DNA of 64,000 nt from Mycolicibacterium sp. MU0050. Lineage in GTDB: Bacteria; Actinomycetota; Actinomycetes; Mycobacteriales; Mycobacteriaceae. Position 1 is the first letter of the stretch. The number at the start of each line of letters is the position of its first letter. The notes under the pieces are model-generated. The model worked only from the letters and a program-made list of their open reading frames with translations. It was not told the DNA's origin and searched no databases. The stretch covers positions 3,038,001-3,102,000 of the forward strand of contig NZ_OY726395.1 of the NCBI RefSeq assembly GCF_963378085.1. Direction: 5' to 3'. The translations under genes and the position numbers were made by a program. Below are positions 46,815 through 56,375 of this stretch, piece by piece.

Positions 46815-47975
46815 CTATACGGAGCGATCCGCGCCGGAAGTGGGCTTGCGTTGGAGACGCGCGATCCGCCACTGGCCGTCGCGCTGTTCGATCAGCCCGG
46901 CGATCTCCAGCATGGTCAGCGGTCCCAGGACCTGCTGGGCGGGCATCGCGGCGGCCACCGCGATCTGCCCCAAGGTGGCCCCGCCGCGGCCGGGCAGCGC
47001 CTCGTACACCGTGCGCTCGACGTCGGACAGGTCGTCCAGCGGGGACACCGGATGCTGCGGGTCGTCGGCCAATTCACCCATCCGCCCGACGATCTCCAAC
47101 ACCTCCTGCGGGCGGGTCACCAGTTCGGCGCCGCGGCGCAGCAACTGGTGGCAGCCCGCCGAGGCCGTCGAGGTCACCGGCCCCGGCACCGCACACACCA
47201 CCCGCCCCATCGCCGCCGCCCAGGCCGCGGTGTTGGCCGCACCGCTGCGCAGTCCCGCCTCCACCACTACCGTCGCACCAGAAATCGCCGCCACCAGTCG
47301 ATTTCGGGTGAGGAACCGGTGCCGGGCCGGGCGCACCCCCGGTGGGTACTCCGACACCAGCAGACCGGAGGTGGCGATGCGGTGCAGCAGCGCCGAATGC
47401 CCCGCCGGGTAGAGCACGTCGATCCCGCCGGCCAGCACCGCGACCGTGGTGCCGGACCCGGCCAACGCGGCGCGGTGCGCGGCACCGTCGATGCCGTACG
47501 CCCCGCCGGAGACCACGGCCACCTCGCGCTCCACCAGAGCGGCGGCCCAATCGGAGGCCACATGCTCGCCGTAGGAAGTCGCGGCCCGGGTCCCGACGAT
47601 GGCCGCCGACCGCCACGCGACCTCGTCGAGGCGCGCCGGGCCCACCGCCCACAGCACCAGCGGCACGCTGCCACGGGGCCGGTCGCGCATCGCCGTCGCG
47701 CCGAACCCGGTGAAGGCCAATTGCGGCCACTCTTCGTCGTCGGCGGTGATCAGCCGTCCGCCCCGGCGCGCCAACAGCTCGAGATCGGCTGCCGCACAGT
47801 CGAGGTCGCGCCGCGCCGCTGTCACGTCCCGCAGCCTGTCGGGCACCTCCCCGCGGCGCACCAGCTCGGCCGCCCGCACCGGACCGCATTCGTCCACCAA
47901 CGCACCCAGCTGTGGGCACGGCGGCTCGGTCACCCGGGACAGATACGCCCAGGCCCGCTGCTCTTCGGCGATCAT
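46815..47975 (-). CDS. dprA: DNA-processing protein DprA (Smf)
   Basis: Single-strand-DNA binding protein that loads RecA on incoming DNA. N-terminal SAM-like region, central Rossmann fold with VSGGAYGIDGAAHRAAL, FLTRNRLVAAISGATVVVEA and SGAANTAAWAAAMGR, then a C-terminal winged helix (GGATLGQIAVAAAMPAQQVL). 386 aa. The ATG overlaps the comM stop (ATGA). Confidence 0.94.
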   Translation of the reverse strand: MIAEEQRAWAYLSRVTEPPCPQLGALVDECGPVRAAELVRRGEVPDRLRDVTAARRDLDCAAADLELLARRGGRLITADDEEWPQLAFTGFGATAMRDRPRGSVPLVLWAVGPARLDEVAWRSAAIVGTRAATSYGEHVASDWAAALVEREVAVVSGGAYGIDGAAHRAALAGSGTTVAVLAGGIDVLYPAGHSALLHRIATSGLLVSEYPPGVRPARHRFLTRNRLVAAISGATVVVEAGLRSGAANTAAWAAAMGRVVCAVPGPVTSTASAGCHQLLRRGAELVTRPQEVLEIVGRMGELADDPQHPVSPLDDLSDVERTVYEALPGRGGATLGQIAVAAAMPAQQVLGPLTMLEIAGLIEQRDGQWRIARLQRKPTSGADRSV

Positions 47976-49483
47976 CGGACCACGCCCGCCTGCCGAAAGC
48001 CCAGCGCCGTCGAGATGTCCTCGATGCCGGGCGAGGTGCGACCGGCGAGGTCGCACAGCGACCACGCCACCCGCAGCGTGCGGTCGGCCCCGCGAACGCT
48101 GAGCATCCCGCGGTCCAGGGCGCTGCGCAGCGGCGCCATGGCGGCGCGGCTCGGCCGGAATCCGCGCCGCAGCACCGGCCCCGGCACCTCGGCGTTGGTC
48201 CGCACCCCGACGACACTCCAGCGCTGTGCGGCCGCCTCGCGGGCGGCGGCCACCCGGGCGCGTACCGCCTCGGAGGTCTCGCCGGCCTCCTCGCCGAGTG
48301 CGCCGGAGCGCACCGGTTGCATCTGCACCCGCAGGTCGACCCGGTCGAGCAGGGGCCCCGACAACTTACCCAGGTAGCGCCGCCGCACCGCGCCGGGACA
48401 GATGCACTCCTGCGGATCAGCGGGGGCGCAGGGACACAGATTCGCCGCCAGCACCAGCTGGAACCGCGCCGGGTACCGGGCCACGCCGTCACGCCGCGCC
48501 AGTCGGATCTCCCCTTCTTCCATCGGGGTCCGCAGCGCCTCCATGACGCTGACCCCGATCTCCGCGCATTCGTCGAGGAACAGCACCCCGCGATGGGCGT
48601 GGCTGACCGCTCCGGGACGCGCATAGCCCACGCCGCCGCCGACGAGCGCGGCCACGGTGGAGGTGTGGTGCGGAGCCACGAACGGCGGGCGGGTGATCAG
48701 CGGTGTCTCCTCCGAGAGCAGCCCGGACACCGAATGGATGGCGGTCACCTCGAGGGCCTCGTCGGCGGACAGCGGCGGCAGCAGTCCCGGAAGTCGTTGC
48801 GCGAGCATCGTTTTGCCGATCCCCGGCGGACCGGTGAGAATCAGATTGTGGCCGCCGGCGGCGGCCACCTCGACGGCGTAGCGCGCCTGGGTCTGCCCCA
48901 CCACATCGGTCAGGTCGGCCTCGGCCTCGTGCTCCGCGCTGCCCACGGTCACCCGCTCGGCCAGGCGCCCCTTGCCGGACAGCCAGGCCTGCAACTGGCG
49001 CAGCGACCGCACGCCGAGCACCTCGATGCCGTCCACCAGACTGGCCTCGGGCAGGTTCGCCAGTGGCACCACCACCGCCGGCCACTCCTCGCGCCGGGCG
49101 GCCAGCACCGCCGGCAGCACGCCGCGCACCGGCCGGACCCGCCCGTCCAGGGCCAGCTCACCGAGCAGGATGGTGCGGTCCAGGTGCGGCCACGACTTCT
49201 TGCGGGTGGCCGACAGCACCGCGCTCGCCAGGGCGATGTCGTAGACGCTGCCCATCTTCGGCAGCGTCGCCGGCGACAAGGCCAGCGTCAGCCGCGACAT
49301 CGGCCACTGGTTGCCGCTGTTGGTGACCGCCGATCGGACGCGGTCGCGGGCCTCCTGCACGGCGGTGTCCGGCAAGCCCACCAGGTGCACGCCGGGAAGT
49401 CCGGAGGTGATGTCGGCCTCGATCTCCACCAACTCGCCGGCCAGGCCGTTGACCGCCACCGAGTACGCGCGCCCCAGCGCCAT
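47972..49483 (-). CDS. comM: YifB/ComM family Mg-chelatase-like AAA+ ATPase
   Basis: AAA+ helicase; in Vibrio ComM promotes branch migration during transformation. N-terminal ChlI-like domain (MALGRAYSVAVNGLAGELVE, SRLTLALSPATLPKMGS), Walker A GPPGIGKTML, Walker B GVLFLDECAEI and a Cys-rich insert CPCAPADPQECICPG. 503 aa. The ATG overlaps the yraN stop by one base (TGATG); a GTG one codon earlier is possible. Flanked by dprA and yraN as in M. tuberculosis Rv2896c-Rv2898c. Confidence 0.94.
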   Translation of the reverse strand: MALGRAYSVAVNGLAGELVEIEADITSGLPGVHLVGLPDTAVQEARDRVRSAVTNSGNQWPMSRLTLALSPATLPKMGSVYDIALASAVLSATRKKSWPHLDRTILLGELALDGRVRPVRGVLPAVLAARREEWPAVVVPLANLPEASLVDGIEVLGVRSLRQLQAWLSGKGRLAERVTVGSAEHEAEADLTDVVGQTQARYAVEVAAAGGHNLILTGPPGIGKTMLAQRLPGLLPPLSADEALEVTAIHSVSGLLSEETPLITRPPFVAPHHTSTVAALVGGGVGYARPGAVSHAHRGVLFLDECAEIGVSVMEALRTPMEEGEIRLARRDGVARYPARFQLVLAANLCPCAPADPQECICPGAVRRRYLGKLSGPLLDRVDLRVQMQPVRSGALGEEAGETSEAVRARVAAAREAAAQRWSVVGVRTNAEVPGPVLRRGFRPSRAAMAPLRSALDRGMLSVRGADRTLRVAWSLCDLAGRTSPGIEDISTALGFRQAGVVR

Positions 49484-49851
49484 CACGCCACCCCCTGCAG
49501 GTGGCTGATTTCCGGATCGCGGCGCCGCCCGATCCGGACCCCGATGACGTCGATGCGCAACCCGGCGTAGCGGCGGTCCTGGCCCGCCAGCCACACTCCG
49601 GCCAGCCGGCGCAGCCGTCGCACCTTGTCCGGCGGCACCGCCTCGGCCAGCCCGCCGTATCCGTCGCCGGTGCGGGTCTTGACCTCCACGAAAACCACTG
49701 TGTCGGAATCGCTCTCGAGGGCGATGACATCGAGTTCACCCCAGCGGCACCGCCAGTTACGCGCCAGGATCCGCAGGCCGAGTCCCTGCAGATGCTCGAC
49801 GGCCCGCTGTTCCCCCAGTGCCCCCACCTGCGCCCGTGTCCACGTCGTCAT
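49483..49851 (-). CDS. yraN: UPF0102 (YraN) family nuclease-fold protein
   Basis: 122-aa member of the PD-(D/E)XK-like YraN family: GALGEQRAVEHLQGLGLRIL, then WGELDVIALE and VFVEVKTRTGDGYGG, which hold the conserved Glu/Asp/Glu-x-Lys. Activity is not established for most of the family. Start ATG at 49851; another ATG ten codons upstream is possible. Confidence 0.92.
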   Translation of the reverse strand: MTTWTRAQVGALGEQRAVEHLQGLGLRILARNWRCRWGELDVIALESDSDTVVFVEVKTRTGDGYGGLAEAVPPDKVRRLRRLAGVWLAGQDRRYAGLRIDVIGVRIGRRRDPEISHLQGVA

Positions 49852-49910
49852 GACACCCAGGTTGGGCGCAGCACCCGACATCGCGTGCTCGCCGCGGCGG
49901 CGTTCGCCGG

Positions 49911-50351
49911 TCAGCGGCCAGGGTTGTGCACAGTCGGACCCGGATCCACAGCCTCGTCGTCGACGTCGTGGCGGACCACGCGCACCCGGCCGCGCGGCAG
50001 GCAGGCCATGTAGCCGTGGTACTTGCCGTAGAGCTCCCACGAGGTTGCCTGGTCATCGGGCTCGACGTCGATGCGGTGGCCCCGGGAGAAGCTCAGGTGC
50101 AGACAACCCTCGTCGTCGCACTGGGCTTGGGTGCAGACCGCCCCCGCCAGATCCAGCAGCGCCCGCTGCGGCGCGGGCACGTTGTTCGGGTCGATCAGCA
50201 CCTCTTCCTCGGGGAAGCCGCCCACCGGAGGCACCGTCAGCCGCATCGGCCGGGATATCACCAGTTCGTTGTAATCGTCGAGGTTGAGGACCAGACCGCC
50301 GTGCAGTGACACCCGCTGGACAGTGCACTGCTCGATCCATTGCGTGAGCAT
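49911..50351 (-). CDS. DUF6188-type hypothetical protein
   Basis: 146 aa of mixed beta structure with an acidic centre: MLTQWIEQCTVQRVSLHGGL at the start, EEVLIDPNNVPAPQRALLDL in the middle, and paired cysteines (CTQAQCDDEGC). No signal peptide or TM. The start has AAGGGAG 6 nt before the ATG, favouring it over upstream ATG 50390. It resembles actinobacterial proteins annotated DUF6188, whose function is unknown. FdhD/FdhF, which sit nearby in M. tuberculosis, are absent. Confidence 0.75.
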   Translation of the reverse strand: MLTQWIEQCTVQRVSLHGGLVLNLDDYNELVISRPMRLTVPPVGGFPEEEVLIDPNNVPAPQRALLDLAGAVCTQAQCDDEGCLHLSFSRGHRIDVEPDDQATSWELYGKYHGYMACLPRGRVRVVRHDVDDEAVDPGPTVHNPGR

Positions 50352-50396
50352 GACCGCTCCCTTCGCCACGTCATCGGGGCACGCCTTCATGGTAGG

Positions 50397-50410
50397 CCCG
50401 CGGTGGCGGG
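50397..50410 (-). terminator. Small hairpin after the DUF2469 gene
   Basis: CCCGC/GCGGG stem with 4-nt loop directly after the stop codon; no T-run, so a weak candidate. Confidence 0.28.
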
Positions 50411-50716
50411 TTACTCGGGCAGCCGCAGCTCGGGCTTCTCGACCTCTTCGATGTTGACGTCCTTGAACGTGATCACCCGGACCTGCTTGACGAAGCGGGC
50501 CGGCCGGTACATGTCCCACACCCAGGCGTCGGCCAGCCGCAGCTCGAAGTACACCTCGCCGTCGGCGTTGCGCGGGATCAGCTCGACGCTGTTGGCCAGG
50601 TAGAACCGCCGCTCGGTCTCCACCACGTAGCTGAACTGACCGACGATGTCCTTGTACTCGCGGTACAGCGAGAGCTCCATCTCGGTTTCGTACTTCTCGA
50701 GATCTTCAGCACTCAT
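50411..50716 (-). CDS. DUF2469 family protein (Rv2901c-like)
   Basis: Small conserved actinobacterial protein, 101 aa, starting [20 protein letters not shown] with a helical N-terminus and a beta-rich centre ([39 protein letters not shown]). Function unknown. The ATG overlaps the rnhB stop (ATGA), so it is translationally coupled to ribonuclease HII. Confidence 0.93.
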   Translation of the reverse strand: MSAEDLEKYETEMELSLYREYKDIVGQFSYVVETERRFYLANSVELIPRNADGEVYFELRLADAWVWDMYRPARFVKQVRVITFKDVNIEEVEKPELRLPE

Positions 50717-51417
50717 CTGATTCGCAGTCCTTCTCGTGTCCCATCGATGTTCCCAGGCTCGCATGGCGCGGCCAGTCGGCGCACGTTGATGAACGAATAC
50801 CGGTGCTGGCGGCTCGGCCCCAGCGCGGCCAGCGCCGCGCTGTGGGCCGGGGTGCTGTATCCCTTGTGCTCGGCGAATCCGTAACCGGGATACTCCGAAT
50901 CCATCTCGACCATCAGGCGGTCCCGGCTGACCTTGGCCAGCACGCTCGCCGCCGCGATGCAGGCCGCCGCGGCGTCCCCACCCACCACCGGCAGCGATGG
51001 CACCGGCAGACCCGGAACCCGGAAGCCGTCGGAGAGCACGTAGCCGGGCCGCACCGCCAGCCCCGCCACCGCCCGTCGCATCCCCTCGATGTTGGCCACG
51101 TGCACACCGCGCCGGTCCACCTCGGTCGAGTCGATGAACACGACGTGAAATGCCAAGGCGTACCTGCGGATCAGCGGGAAGAGTTCTTCGCGCTGCTTCT
51201 CGGTGAGCTTCTTGGAGTCGTCGAGCAGCGACAGCGATTCCCGGCGATTGGGCCCCAACACGCACGCGGCCACCACCAGCGGTCCGGCGCACGCGCCGCG
51301 GCCGACCTCGTCGACGCCGGCCACCGGGCCCAGCCCGCTGCGGTACAGCGCGGATTCCAGGGTGCGCATCCCGGAGGACTTGCGGATGATCGTGCGCGGC
51401 GGCCAGACGGTGGTCAC
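50713..51417 (-). CDS. rnhB: Ribonuclease HII
   Basis: Removes RNA from RNA-DNA hybrids and single ribonucleotides. Catalytic Asp-Glu in [16 protein letters not shown], further motifs [18 protein letters not shown] and [17 protein letters not shown] with the third acidic residue, and [16 protein letters not shown]. 234 aa; GTG start one base after the lepB stop; the internal ATG at residue 17 is a possible start. Confidence 0.95.
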   Translation of the reverse strand: MTTVWPPRTIIRKSSGMRTLESALYRSGLGPVAGVDEVGRGACAGPLVVAACVLGPNRRESLSLLDDSKKLTEKQREELFPLIRRYALAFHVVFIDSTEVDRRGVHVANIEGMRRAVAGLAVRPGYVLSDGFRVPGLPVPSLPVVGGDAAAACIAAASVLAKVSRDRLMVEMDSEYPGYGFAEHKGYSTPAHSAALAALGPSRQHRYSFINVRRLAAPCEPGNIDGTREGLRIR

Positions 51418-51418
51418 G

Positions 51419-52231
51419 CTAACCGCCTTGCTGCGGGTTGTCCGAGTTCACCCCGCCCCACCGCGACGGCGGCCAGGCGATGAACTGCGCCTTACCGATG
51501 ACGTTCTCCACCGGGATGGTCCCGTTCATCGGATCACCCGTACAGATCAGCCCCTTCTGGGCGTCCTCGGGGGTGCTGGTGCAGTGCGAGCGGGAATCCG
51601 CCGAGTGCGTCCGGTTGTCCCCCATCACCCACAGCCGCTCGGCGGGCACCGTCACCGGACCGAACTCGTTGCCCAGGCAGGGGTAGATCGCCGGATCGGC
51701 GTTCATGGTCTCGGGGTCCAGGTACGTCTCGTTCAGCGGCTTGTCATCGACGGTCAGGCCGGTCTCGGCCCGGCATTGCACGGTTTGGCCGCCGACCGCG
51801 ATCACGCGCTTCACCAGATCGTTCTGGTCGGGCGGGACGAAGCCGATCACCGACAACGCGTCCTGCATCCAGCGGATCGCAGTGTTGTCCGAACGGATCG
51901 ACTTGTATCCGACGTTCCACGACGGCGGCCCCTTGAACACCACCACGTCGCCGGGCCGCGGGTCGGTGAACCGATAGGAGATCTTTTCGACCATGATCCG
52001 GTCGCCCACGCACCCCGGGCAGCCGTGCAGCGTCGGCTCCATCGATTCCGAGGGAATCAGGTAGGGCCGCGCGACGAACGTCAGCATGACGTAGTAGAGA
52101 ACAAGCGCGATCACGATCAGGATCGCGGCTTCGCGGAGGGCGGAGTGCTTTTTGGTTTTCTCCGCGCTCCCGTCCTCGGAAGGGGGCGGGGCCTGCCGCG
52201 AAGGTTCGGCCGAGTCCTCGGTGTCGGTCAC
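51419..52231 (-). CDS. lepB: Signal peptidase I
   Basis: Membrane serine protease that cleaves signal peptides on the outer face. Cytoplasmic Pro/Glu-rich tail, one TM (about 35-53), nucleophile Ser63 in [10 protein letters not shown], and general-base Lys141 in [10 protein letters not shown]. Box [17 protein letters not shown] is present. Several Cys residues (71, 74 and in the insert) may form disulfides. 270 aa, GTG start. Confidence 0.95.
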   Translation of the reverse strand: MTDTEDSAEPSRQAPPPSEDGSAEKTKKHSALREAAILIVIALVLYYVMLTFVARPYLIPSESMEPTLHGCPGCVGDRIMVEKISYRFTDPRPGDVVVFKGPPSWNVGYKSIRSDNTAIRWMQDALSVIGFVPPDQNDLVKRVIAVGGQTVQCRAETGLTVDDKPLNETYLDPETMNADPAIYPCLGNEFGPVTVPAERLWVMGDNRTHSADSRSHCTSTPEDAQKGLICTGDPMNGTIPVENVIGKAQFIAWPPSRWGGVNSDNPQQGG

Positions 52232-52294
52232 GGGATCAGCGTAGCCAGAGCCGAAACGCGACCGCGCAGCGCAGCGCGCCCGCGTCGCGCAAGG

Positions 52295-52636
<342 letters not shown>

Positions 52637-52787
52637 CGGTGACTCTTCCTTGCGGTCGCGGCTCATTGCAGCACCGTCCGCTGTCGTACTGCGGTGCGGT
52701 TGCCGAGCCGATGTTCGGGCCAAATTACGTTCTCGTACGGTTCTCGCGCCGCCGGTGCAGACACCAACAGGCGCGGACAACTGCTCA

Positions 52788-52820
52788 ATTGTGCCAGATC
52801 AGGCCCACCGGAGTGAAATC
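52788..52820 (-). promoter_or_regulatory. rplS promoter, matching that of rpsP
   Basis: Reading the minus strand: GATTTC, 21 nt, then CACAAT preceded by TCTGG. The rpsP promoter has the same GATTTC, the same 21-nt gap and the same TCTGGCACAAT. Transcription would begin about 145 nt before the L19 start; that leader contains no gene and no obvious large hairpin. Confidence 0.55.
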
Positions 52821-52855
52821 GCCACCGTGACGGCGCCCACCAGGGGTGCGGAGAT

Positions 52856-52861
52856 TAGGGT
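52856..52861 (+). promoter_or_regulatory. Possible -10 box of the lppW-like gene
   Basis: TAGGGT, 42 nt before the ATG; transcription would start inside the adjacent inverted repeat. Confidence 0.4.
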
Positions 52862-52885
52862 GGGACCGCTTCGTCCGCGGTCCCA
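52861..52885. repeat. Perfect 9-bp inverted repeat at the lppW transcription start
   Basis: TGGGACCGC and GCGGTCCCA with a 7-nt centre, immediately after the -10 box and before the Shine-Dalgarno AGAGGAG. Because the likely start lies within it, a protein-binding operator fits better than an RNA hairpin. Confidence 0.5.
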
Positions 52886-52903
52886 TCCTGCCAGAGGAGA
52901 TGT

Positions 52904-53818
52904 ATGCGTCGTCGGCGTCCGCTGCTGGTCCGCGGTGTCGCGGCCCTGACAGTCGCCGTCCTGCTGGCGACCTGCTCGGGCTGTGAGGCCCGCGTGTACG
53001 GCAACCCCGGCGACCCGTCGGAGGGTCCGCGCCGCAGCGTCGTCCCCGAGGCGCCCACCGACGCGACGCCGCTGGCCCCGCCGAAGCCGACCGCCGTGGC
53101 ATTCGACGACGTGGCCGCCCGGGCCGAGCGGGCCCGGGCTGAGGCCGCCGAGCGCGGCGCCGAGGTCGCCTTCCGGGTTCTCGACCGCCAGACCGGCCGG
53201 CAGGTCGCCGTCGGTGATTCCGGGCTGGCCACCGCATCGGTGGTCAAGGTGTTCATCGCCGACGACCTGCTGAAGCGGCAGCCGGACCTGTCTCCGGCCG
53301 ACCGCAAGGCTCTGGAGGTGATGTTGCGGGCCTCCGACGACAACGCCGCCGAGGAGTTCTGGAACCGGGGCGGCGGCGACGCCATCGTCGAACGGGTCGC
53401 CGCCCGCTATGGTCTGGGCGCCACCGCGCCGCCGAGCAACGGACGGTGGTGGAACACTGTCAGTTCGACCGCGGACCTGGTGCGGTACTACGCCAAGCTG
53501 CTCGACGGCTCCGGAGGGTTGCCGCCGGAGCGGGCCAACATCATCGTCAACCACCTGGCCGCCTCGACGCCCGACGGGATCGACGGCTACCCGCAGCGGT
53601 TCGGCATCCCCGACGGGCTGCCCGGGGAACCCGTTGCGGTGAAACAGGGTTGGATGTGTTGTATCGGATCGGACTGGATGCACCTGTCCAGCGGATACGT
53701 CGGGGCCGACCGGCGGTACGTGATGGTGATCTACGCGCTGCAACCGTCCGACGACGCCACGGCACGCGCCACCATCACCGACGCGATCCGGACGATATTC
53801 CCCGGCGGACGGCTCTGA
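52904..53818 (+). CDS. lppW: LppW-like lipoprotein, class A beta-lactamase-like fold
   Basis: 304-aa exported protein: basic N-terminus MRRRRPLLVRG, hydrophobic core and a Cys-containing cleavage region (LLATCSGCEAR), consistent with a lipoprotein. The domain resembles class A beta-lactamases: SVVKVFIADDLL (SxxK), LRASDDNAAEEFW (SDN-like) and VAVKQGWMCC, where KTG is replaced by KQG. The changed third motif makes classical beta-lactamase activity uncertain. Same slot and orientation as Rv2905. Confidence 0.87.
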   Translation: MRRRRPLLVRGVAALTVAVLLATCSGCEARVYGNPGDPSEGPRRSVVPEAPTDATPLAPPKPTAVAFDDVAARAERARAEAAERGAEVAFRVLDRQTGRQVAVGDSGLATASVVKVFIADDLLKRQPDLSPADRKALEVMLRASDDNAAEEFWNRGGGDAIVERVAARYGLGATAPPSNGRWWNTVSSTADLVRYYAKLLDGSGGLPPERANIIVNHLAASTPDGIDGYPQRFGIPDGLPGEPVAVKQGWMCCIGSDWMHLSSGYVGADRRYVMVIYALQPSDDATARATITDAIRTIFPGGRL

Positions 53819-53825
53819 GGGCCCG

Positions 53826-54503
53826 TCAGTCCAGCAGGTCCGGGCGACGCTCCCGGGTGCGCTGCAGGGACTGTTCGCGGCGCCAGGCGGCGATCTTCGC
53901 GTGGTCACCGGAGAGCAGGATCTCGGGCACGTCCAGGCCGCGCCAACTCGGCGGCCGGGTGTAGCTGGGACCCTCGAGCAGGCCGTCGGAGTGCGAATCC
54001 TCTTGGTGTGACGCGGGATTGCCCAACACGTCGGGCAGCAGCCGCACGATGGCCTCGATCATCACCAGGGCCGCGGACTCGCCGCCGGCCAACACGTAGT
54101 CACCGATCGACAGTTCCTCGACCCGCATCCGCCGCGCGGCGTCCTCGACCACCCGTTGGTCGATGCCCTCGTAGCGGCCGCACGCGAACACCAGGTGCCG
54201 CTCGTCACCCAGCCGGGCCGCGGTGGCCTGGTCGAACAGCTTGCCGGCGGGCGTCGGGACCACCAGAAGCGTTTCCTCGGAGCAAATCTCGTCAAGCGCC
54301 GCGCCCCACACCGGGGCCTTCATCACCATGCCGGGGCCGCCCCCGTACGGCGAGTCGTCGACGGACCGGTGCACATCGTGGGTCCAGCGCCGCAGGTCGT
54401 GCACGCCGAGATCGACGATTCCGGCCTCGATCGCCTTACCCGGCAACGCCTGCCGCAGGGGCAGCAGGTAGTCCGGGAAGATGGTGATGACATCAATCCG
54501 CAT
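53826..54503 (-). CDS. trmD: tRNA (guanine-37-N1)-methyltransferase
   Basis: SAM-dependent SPOUT enzyme that prevents +1 frameshifting. [20 protein letters not shown] at the N-terminus, [16 protein letters not shown] in the SAM site, and the trefoil-knot motif [20 protein letters not shown]. 225 aa. Last gene of the rpsP-KH-rimM-trmD operon. Confidence 0.97.
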   Translation of the reverse strand: MRIDVITIFPDYLLPLRQALPGKAIEAGIVDLGVHDLRRWTHDVHRSVDDSPYGGGPGMVMKAPVWGAALDEICSEETLLVVPTPAGKLFDQATAARLGDERHLVFACGRYEGIDQRVVEDAARRMRVEELSIGDYVLAGGESAALVMIEAIVRLLPDVLGNPASHQEDSHSDGLLEGPSYTRPPSWRGLDVPEILLSGDHAKIAAWRREQSLQRTRERRPDLLD

Positions 54504-54511
54504 GGCGGCCC

Positions 54512-55033
54512 CTACTCCAGGTCCAGCAGACCGTCCGGCGGGTCGACCTCGATGACCCCGTCGGCCAGGGACACCGTCGGCACGATCGCGGTCACGAACG
54601 GCACCAGGATCTCGGCCCCGGCCGGGGTCTTCACGCTCAGCAACTCACCGCCCGCGGTGTGCAGAACCTCGGCGACCGTACCGATCTCGACGCCGCCGAC
54701 CGTCCGCACCGCGAGGTTCTCGAGTTGGTGGTCGTAGTACTCGTCGGGTTCCTCGATGGGCGGCAACTCCGCGGAGTCCACCACGAACAGGGTTCCGCGC
54801 AGCGCCTCGGCGGCGTTGCGGTCGTCGACGCCGGCCAGCCGGACCAGCAGTCGATTGCCGTGCCAGCGTGCCGATTCGACGGTGTAGGTTGCACTGGCCG
54901 AGCCCCGAGAGGCCCTGCCCCGCAAGGTGTTCCCCGGAGCAAACCGCGCCTCCGGGTCATCGGTGCGGACGTCGACGACAACCTCGCCCGTAATGCCGTG
55001 GGCCTTGGCGACCCGGCCGACAACCAGCTCCAT
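54512..55033 (-). CDS. rimM: Ribosome maturation factor RimM
   Basis: 16S processing factor that binds S19. 173 aa, starting [21 protein letters not shown]-terminal RimM barrel and C-terminal PRC barrel with [20 protein letters not shown] and [20 protein letters not shown]. Eight bases before trmD. Confidence 0.96.
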   Translation of the reverse strand: MELVVGRVAKAHGITGEVVVDVRTDDPEARFAPGNTLRGRASRGSASATYTVESARWHGNRLLVRLAGVDDRNAAEALRGTLFVVDSAELPPIEEPDEYYDHQLENLAVRTVGGVEIGTVAEVLHTAGGELLSVKTPAGAEILVPFVTAIVPTVSLADGVIEVDPPDGLLDLE

Positions 55034-55046
55034 GCGAGCTCCAGCG

Positions 55047-55289
55047 CTACTGGTCGGTGTCCACCACGTCGACGCGGATACCGCGACCGCCGATACCGGC
55101 GACCAGGGTGCGCAGGGCGGTCGCGGTGCGTCCGCCCCGGCCGATCACCTTGCCGAGATCGTCCGGGTGGACGTGCACCTCGACGGTGCGACCACGGCGA
55201 GAGGTGACCATGTCGACGCGAACGTCCTCGGGGTTGTCGACGATTCCGCGCACCAGGTGCTCAACGGCGTCGACGACGACCGTGCTCAT
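55047..55289 (-). CDS. khpA: KH domain RNA-binding protein (KhpA type)
   Basis: 80-aa single KH domain with the GxxG loop in [20 protein letters not shown]. KhpA-type proteins bind RNA and influence cell-wall and ribosome functions in Gram-positives. Standard place between rpsP and rimM (Rv2908c). Overlaps the rpsP stop by 4 bases. Confidence 0.94.
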   Translation of the reverse strand: MSTVVVDAVEHLVRGIVDNPEDVRVDMVTSRRGRTVEVHVHPDDLGKVIGRGGRTATALRTLVAGIGGRGIRVDVVDTDQ

Positions 55290-55780
55290 TCTGCCGGCGC
55301 CTCGGTGGCGGTCTCGGCCTTCGCGGCGTCGGCGGACTCTTCGGCCTTGTCTTCGGCCTTAGCCTCAGCCTTCTCGTCGGCCTTCTTGGCGGGAGCCTTC
55401 TTCTTCTTCGGCGTGGTGGCCTCGCCGCTGGGGGCGCCGTCGGCCTCGGCCAGGGCGGCGTTGAACAGGTCGAGCTTGCTCGGCTTGGGCTCCTTGACCT
55501 TCAGGGTGCCCTCGGCGCCCGGCAGGCCCTTGAACTTCTGCCAGTCGCCGGTGATCTTCAGCAGCGCCAGCACGGGCTCGGTCGGCTGGGCGCCCACGCT
55601 CAGCCAGTACTGCGCGCGCTCCGAGTCGATCTCGATCAGGCTGGGATCTTCCTTCGGGTGGTACCGGCCGATGACCTCGATGGAGCGTCCGTCCCGGCGG
55701 GTGCGCGCGTCGGCGACCGCGATGCGGTACTGCGGATTGCGGATCTTCCCGAGCCGGGTGAGCTTGATCTTGACAGCCAT
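55286..55780 (-). CDS. rpsP: 30S ribosomal protein S16
   Basis: Essential for 30S assembly. The conserved body ([40 protein letters not shown]) ends near residue 110 and is followed by a 50-residue Lys/Ala/Glu-rich tail seen in mycobacterial S16. 164 aa. AGGAG lies rather far (12 nt) from the ATG. Leader of about 130 nt from the GATTTC/CACAAT promoter. Confidence 0.97.
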   Translation of the reverse strand: MAVKIKLTRLGKIRNPQYRIAVADARTRRDGRSIEVIGRYHPKEDPSLIEIDSERAQYWLSVGAQPTEPVLALLKITGDWQKFKGLPGAEGTLKVKEPKPSKLDLFNAALAEADGAPSGEATTPKKKKAPAKKADEKAEAKAEDKAEESADAAKAETATEAPAE

Positions 55781-55916
55781 GGTGAAGTCTTTTCTCCTAC
55801 GATTGCCACGCTGCAATTCAGCGATGCGGGCGGGTTTGCCCGGATCCGGTTTTGCCTCGCGTGTGTGACGCCGCACGGCACATCCGATGAGGAAGCCGCG
55901 GGGCAGACAGCGGTCC

Positions 55917-55949
55917 ATTGTGCCAGAACCGCCCGCCCGAGCGGAAATC
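55917..55949 (-). promoter_or_regulatory. rpsP operon promoter, matching that of rplS
   Basis: Minus-strand GATTTC, 21 nt, then CACAAT within TCTGGCACAAT: identical in both blocks and in spacing to the rplS site. It overlaps the last codons of the SnoaL-like gene, so that gene and rpsP are packed tail to promoter. Confidence 0.55.
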
Positions 55950-56367
55950 ACAGCAGCTTGTCGAAGCACTTCTCCTCCACCCGACGGGTCAGGCGCCACC
56001 CGTCGGCGGTGCGGAGCAACTCGTCGCAGTACCAGATCCCGACAAAGAGCACCTGCTTGCTGGTCTCGTCGAACACCAGCGGGTTGAAGCAGATGGTCCG
56101 CGCGGTCGCGGTGTCCCCGTCGACGCGGATGTCGAAGTTGCCCAGCATGTGCGAGTAGGCGGGAAAGTTCGGTAGCACCTCCCCCAGCCACGCCTTGACC
56201 TGCGGGTAGTGCCCGTCGATGCCGCCGGACACCCGGTAGTCGATGTAGGCGTCCGGGGTGAACACCCGGTCCAGGTCGTCGAAGCGGCGCTGGTCGATCG
56301 CGGAGGCGTAGTCGACCAGCAACTGCTGGATCTCGAGGCGGTCGGAGATCTCTTCCAGGCTCAGCAC
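55948..56367 (-). CDS. SnoaL-like/NTF2-family protein
   Basis: 139-aa cone-shaped NTF2/SnoaL fold protein: [59 protein letters not shown] and [15 protein letters not shown]. Such proteins are ketosteroid-isomerase, dehydratase or hydroxylase-like; the Asp/His layout suggests an active pocket, but the reaction is unknown. The start is a GTG just after the sulfotransferase stop (8 nt). Third gene of the TetR-linked operon. Confidence 0.83.
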   Translation of the reverse strand: MLSLEEISDRLEIQQLLVDYASAIDQRRFDDLDRVFTPDAYIDYRVSGGIDGHYPQVKAWLGEVLPNFPAYSHMLGNFDIRVDGDTATARTICFNPLVFDETSKQVLFVGIWYCDELLRTADGWRLTRRVEEKCFDKLL

Positions 56368-56375
56368 GTCCCCAT

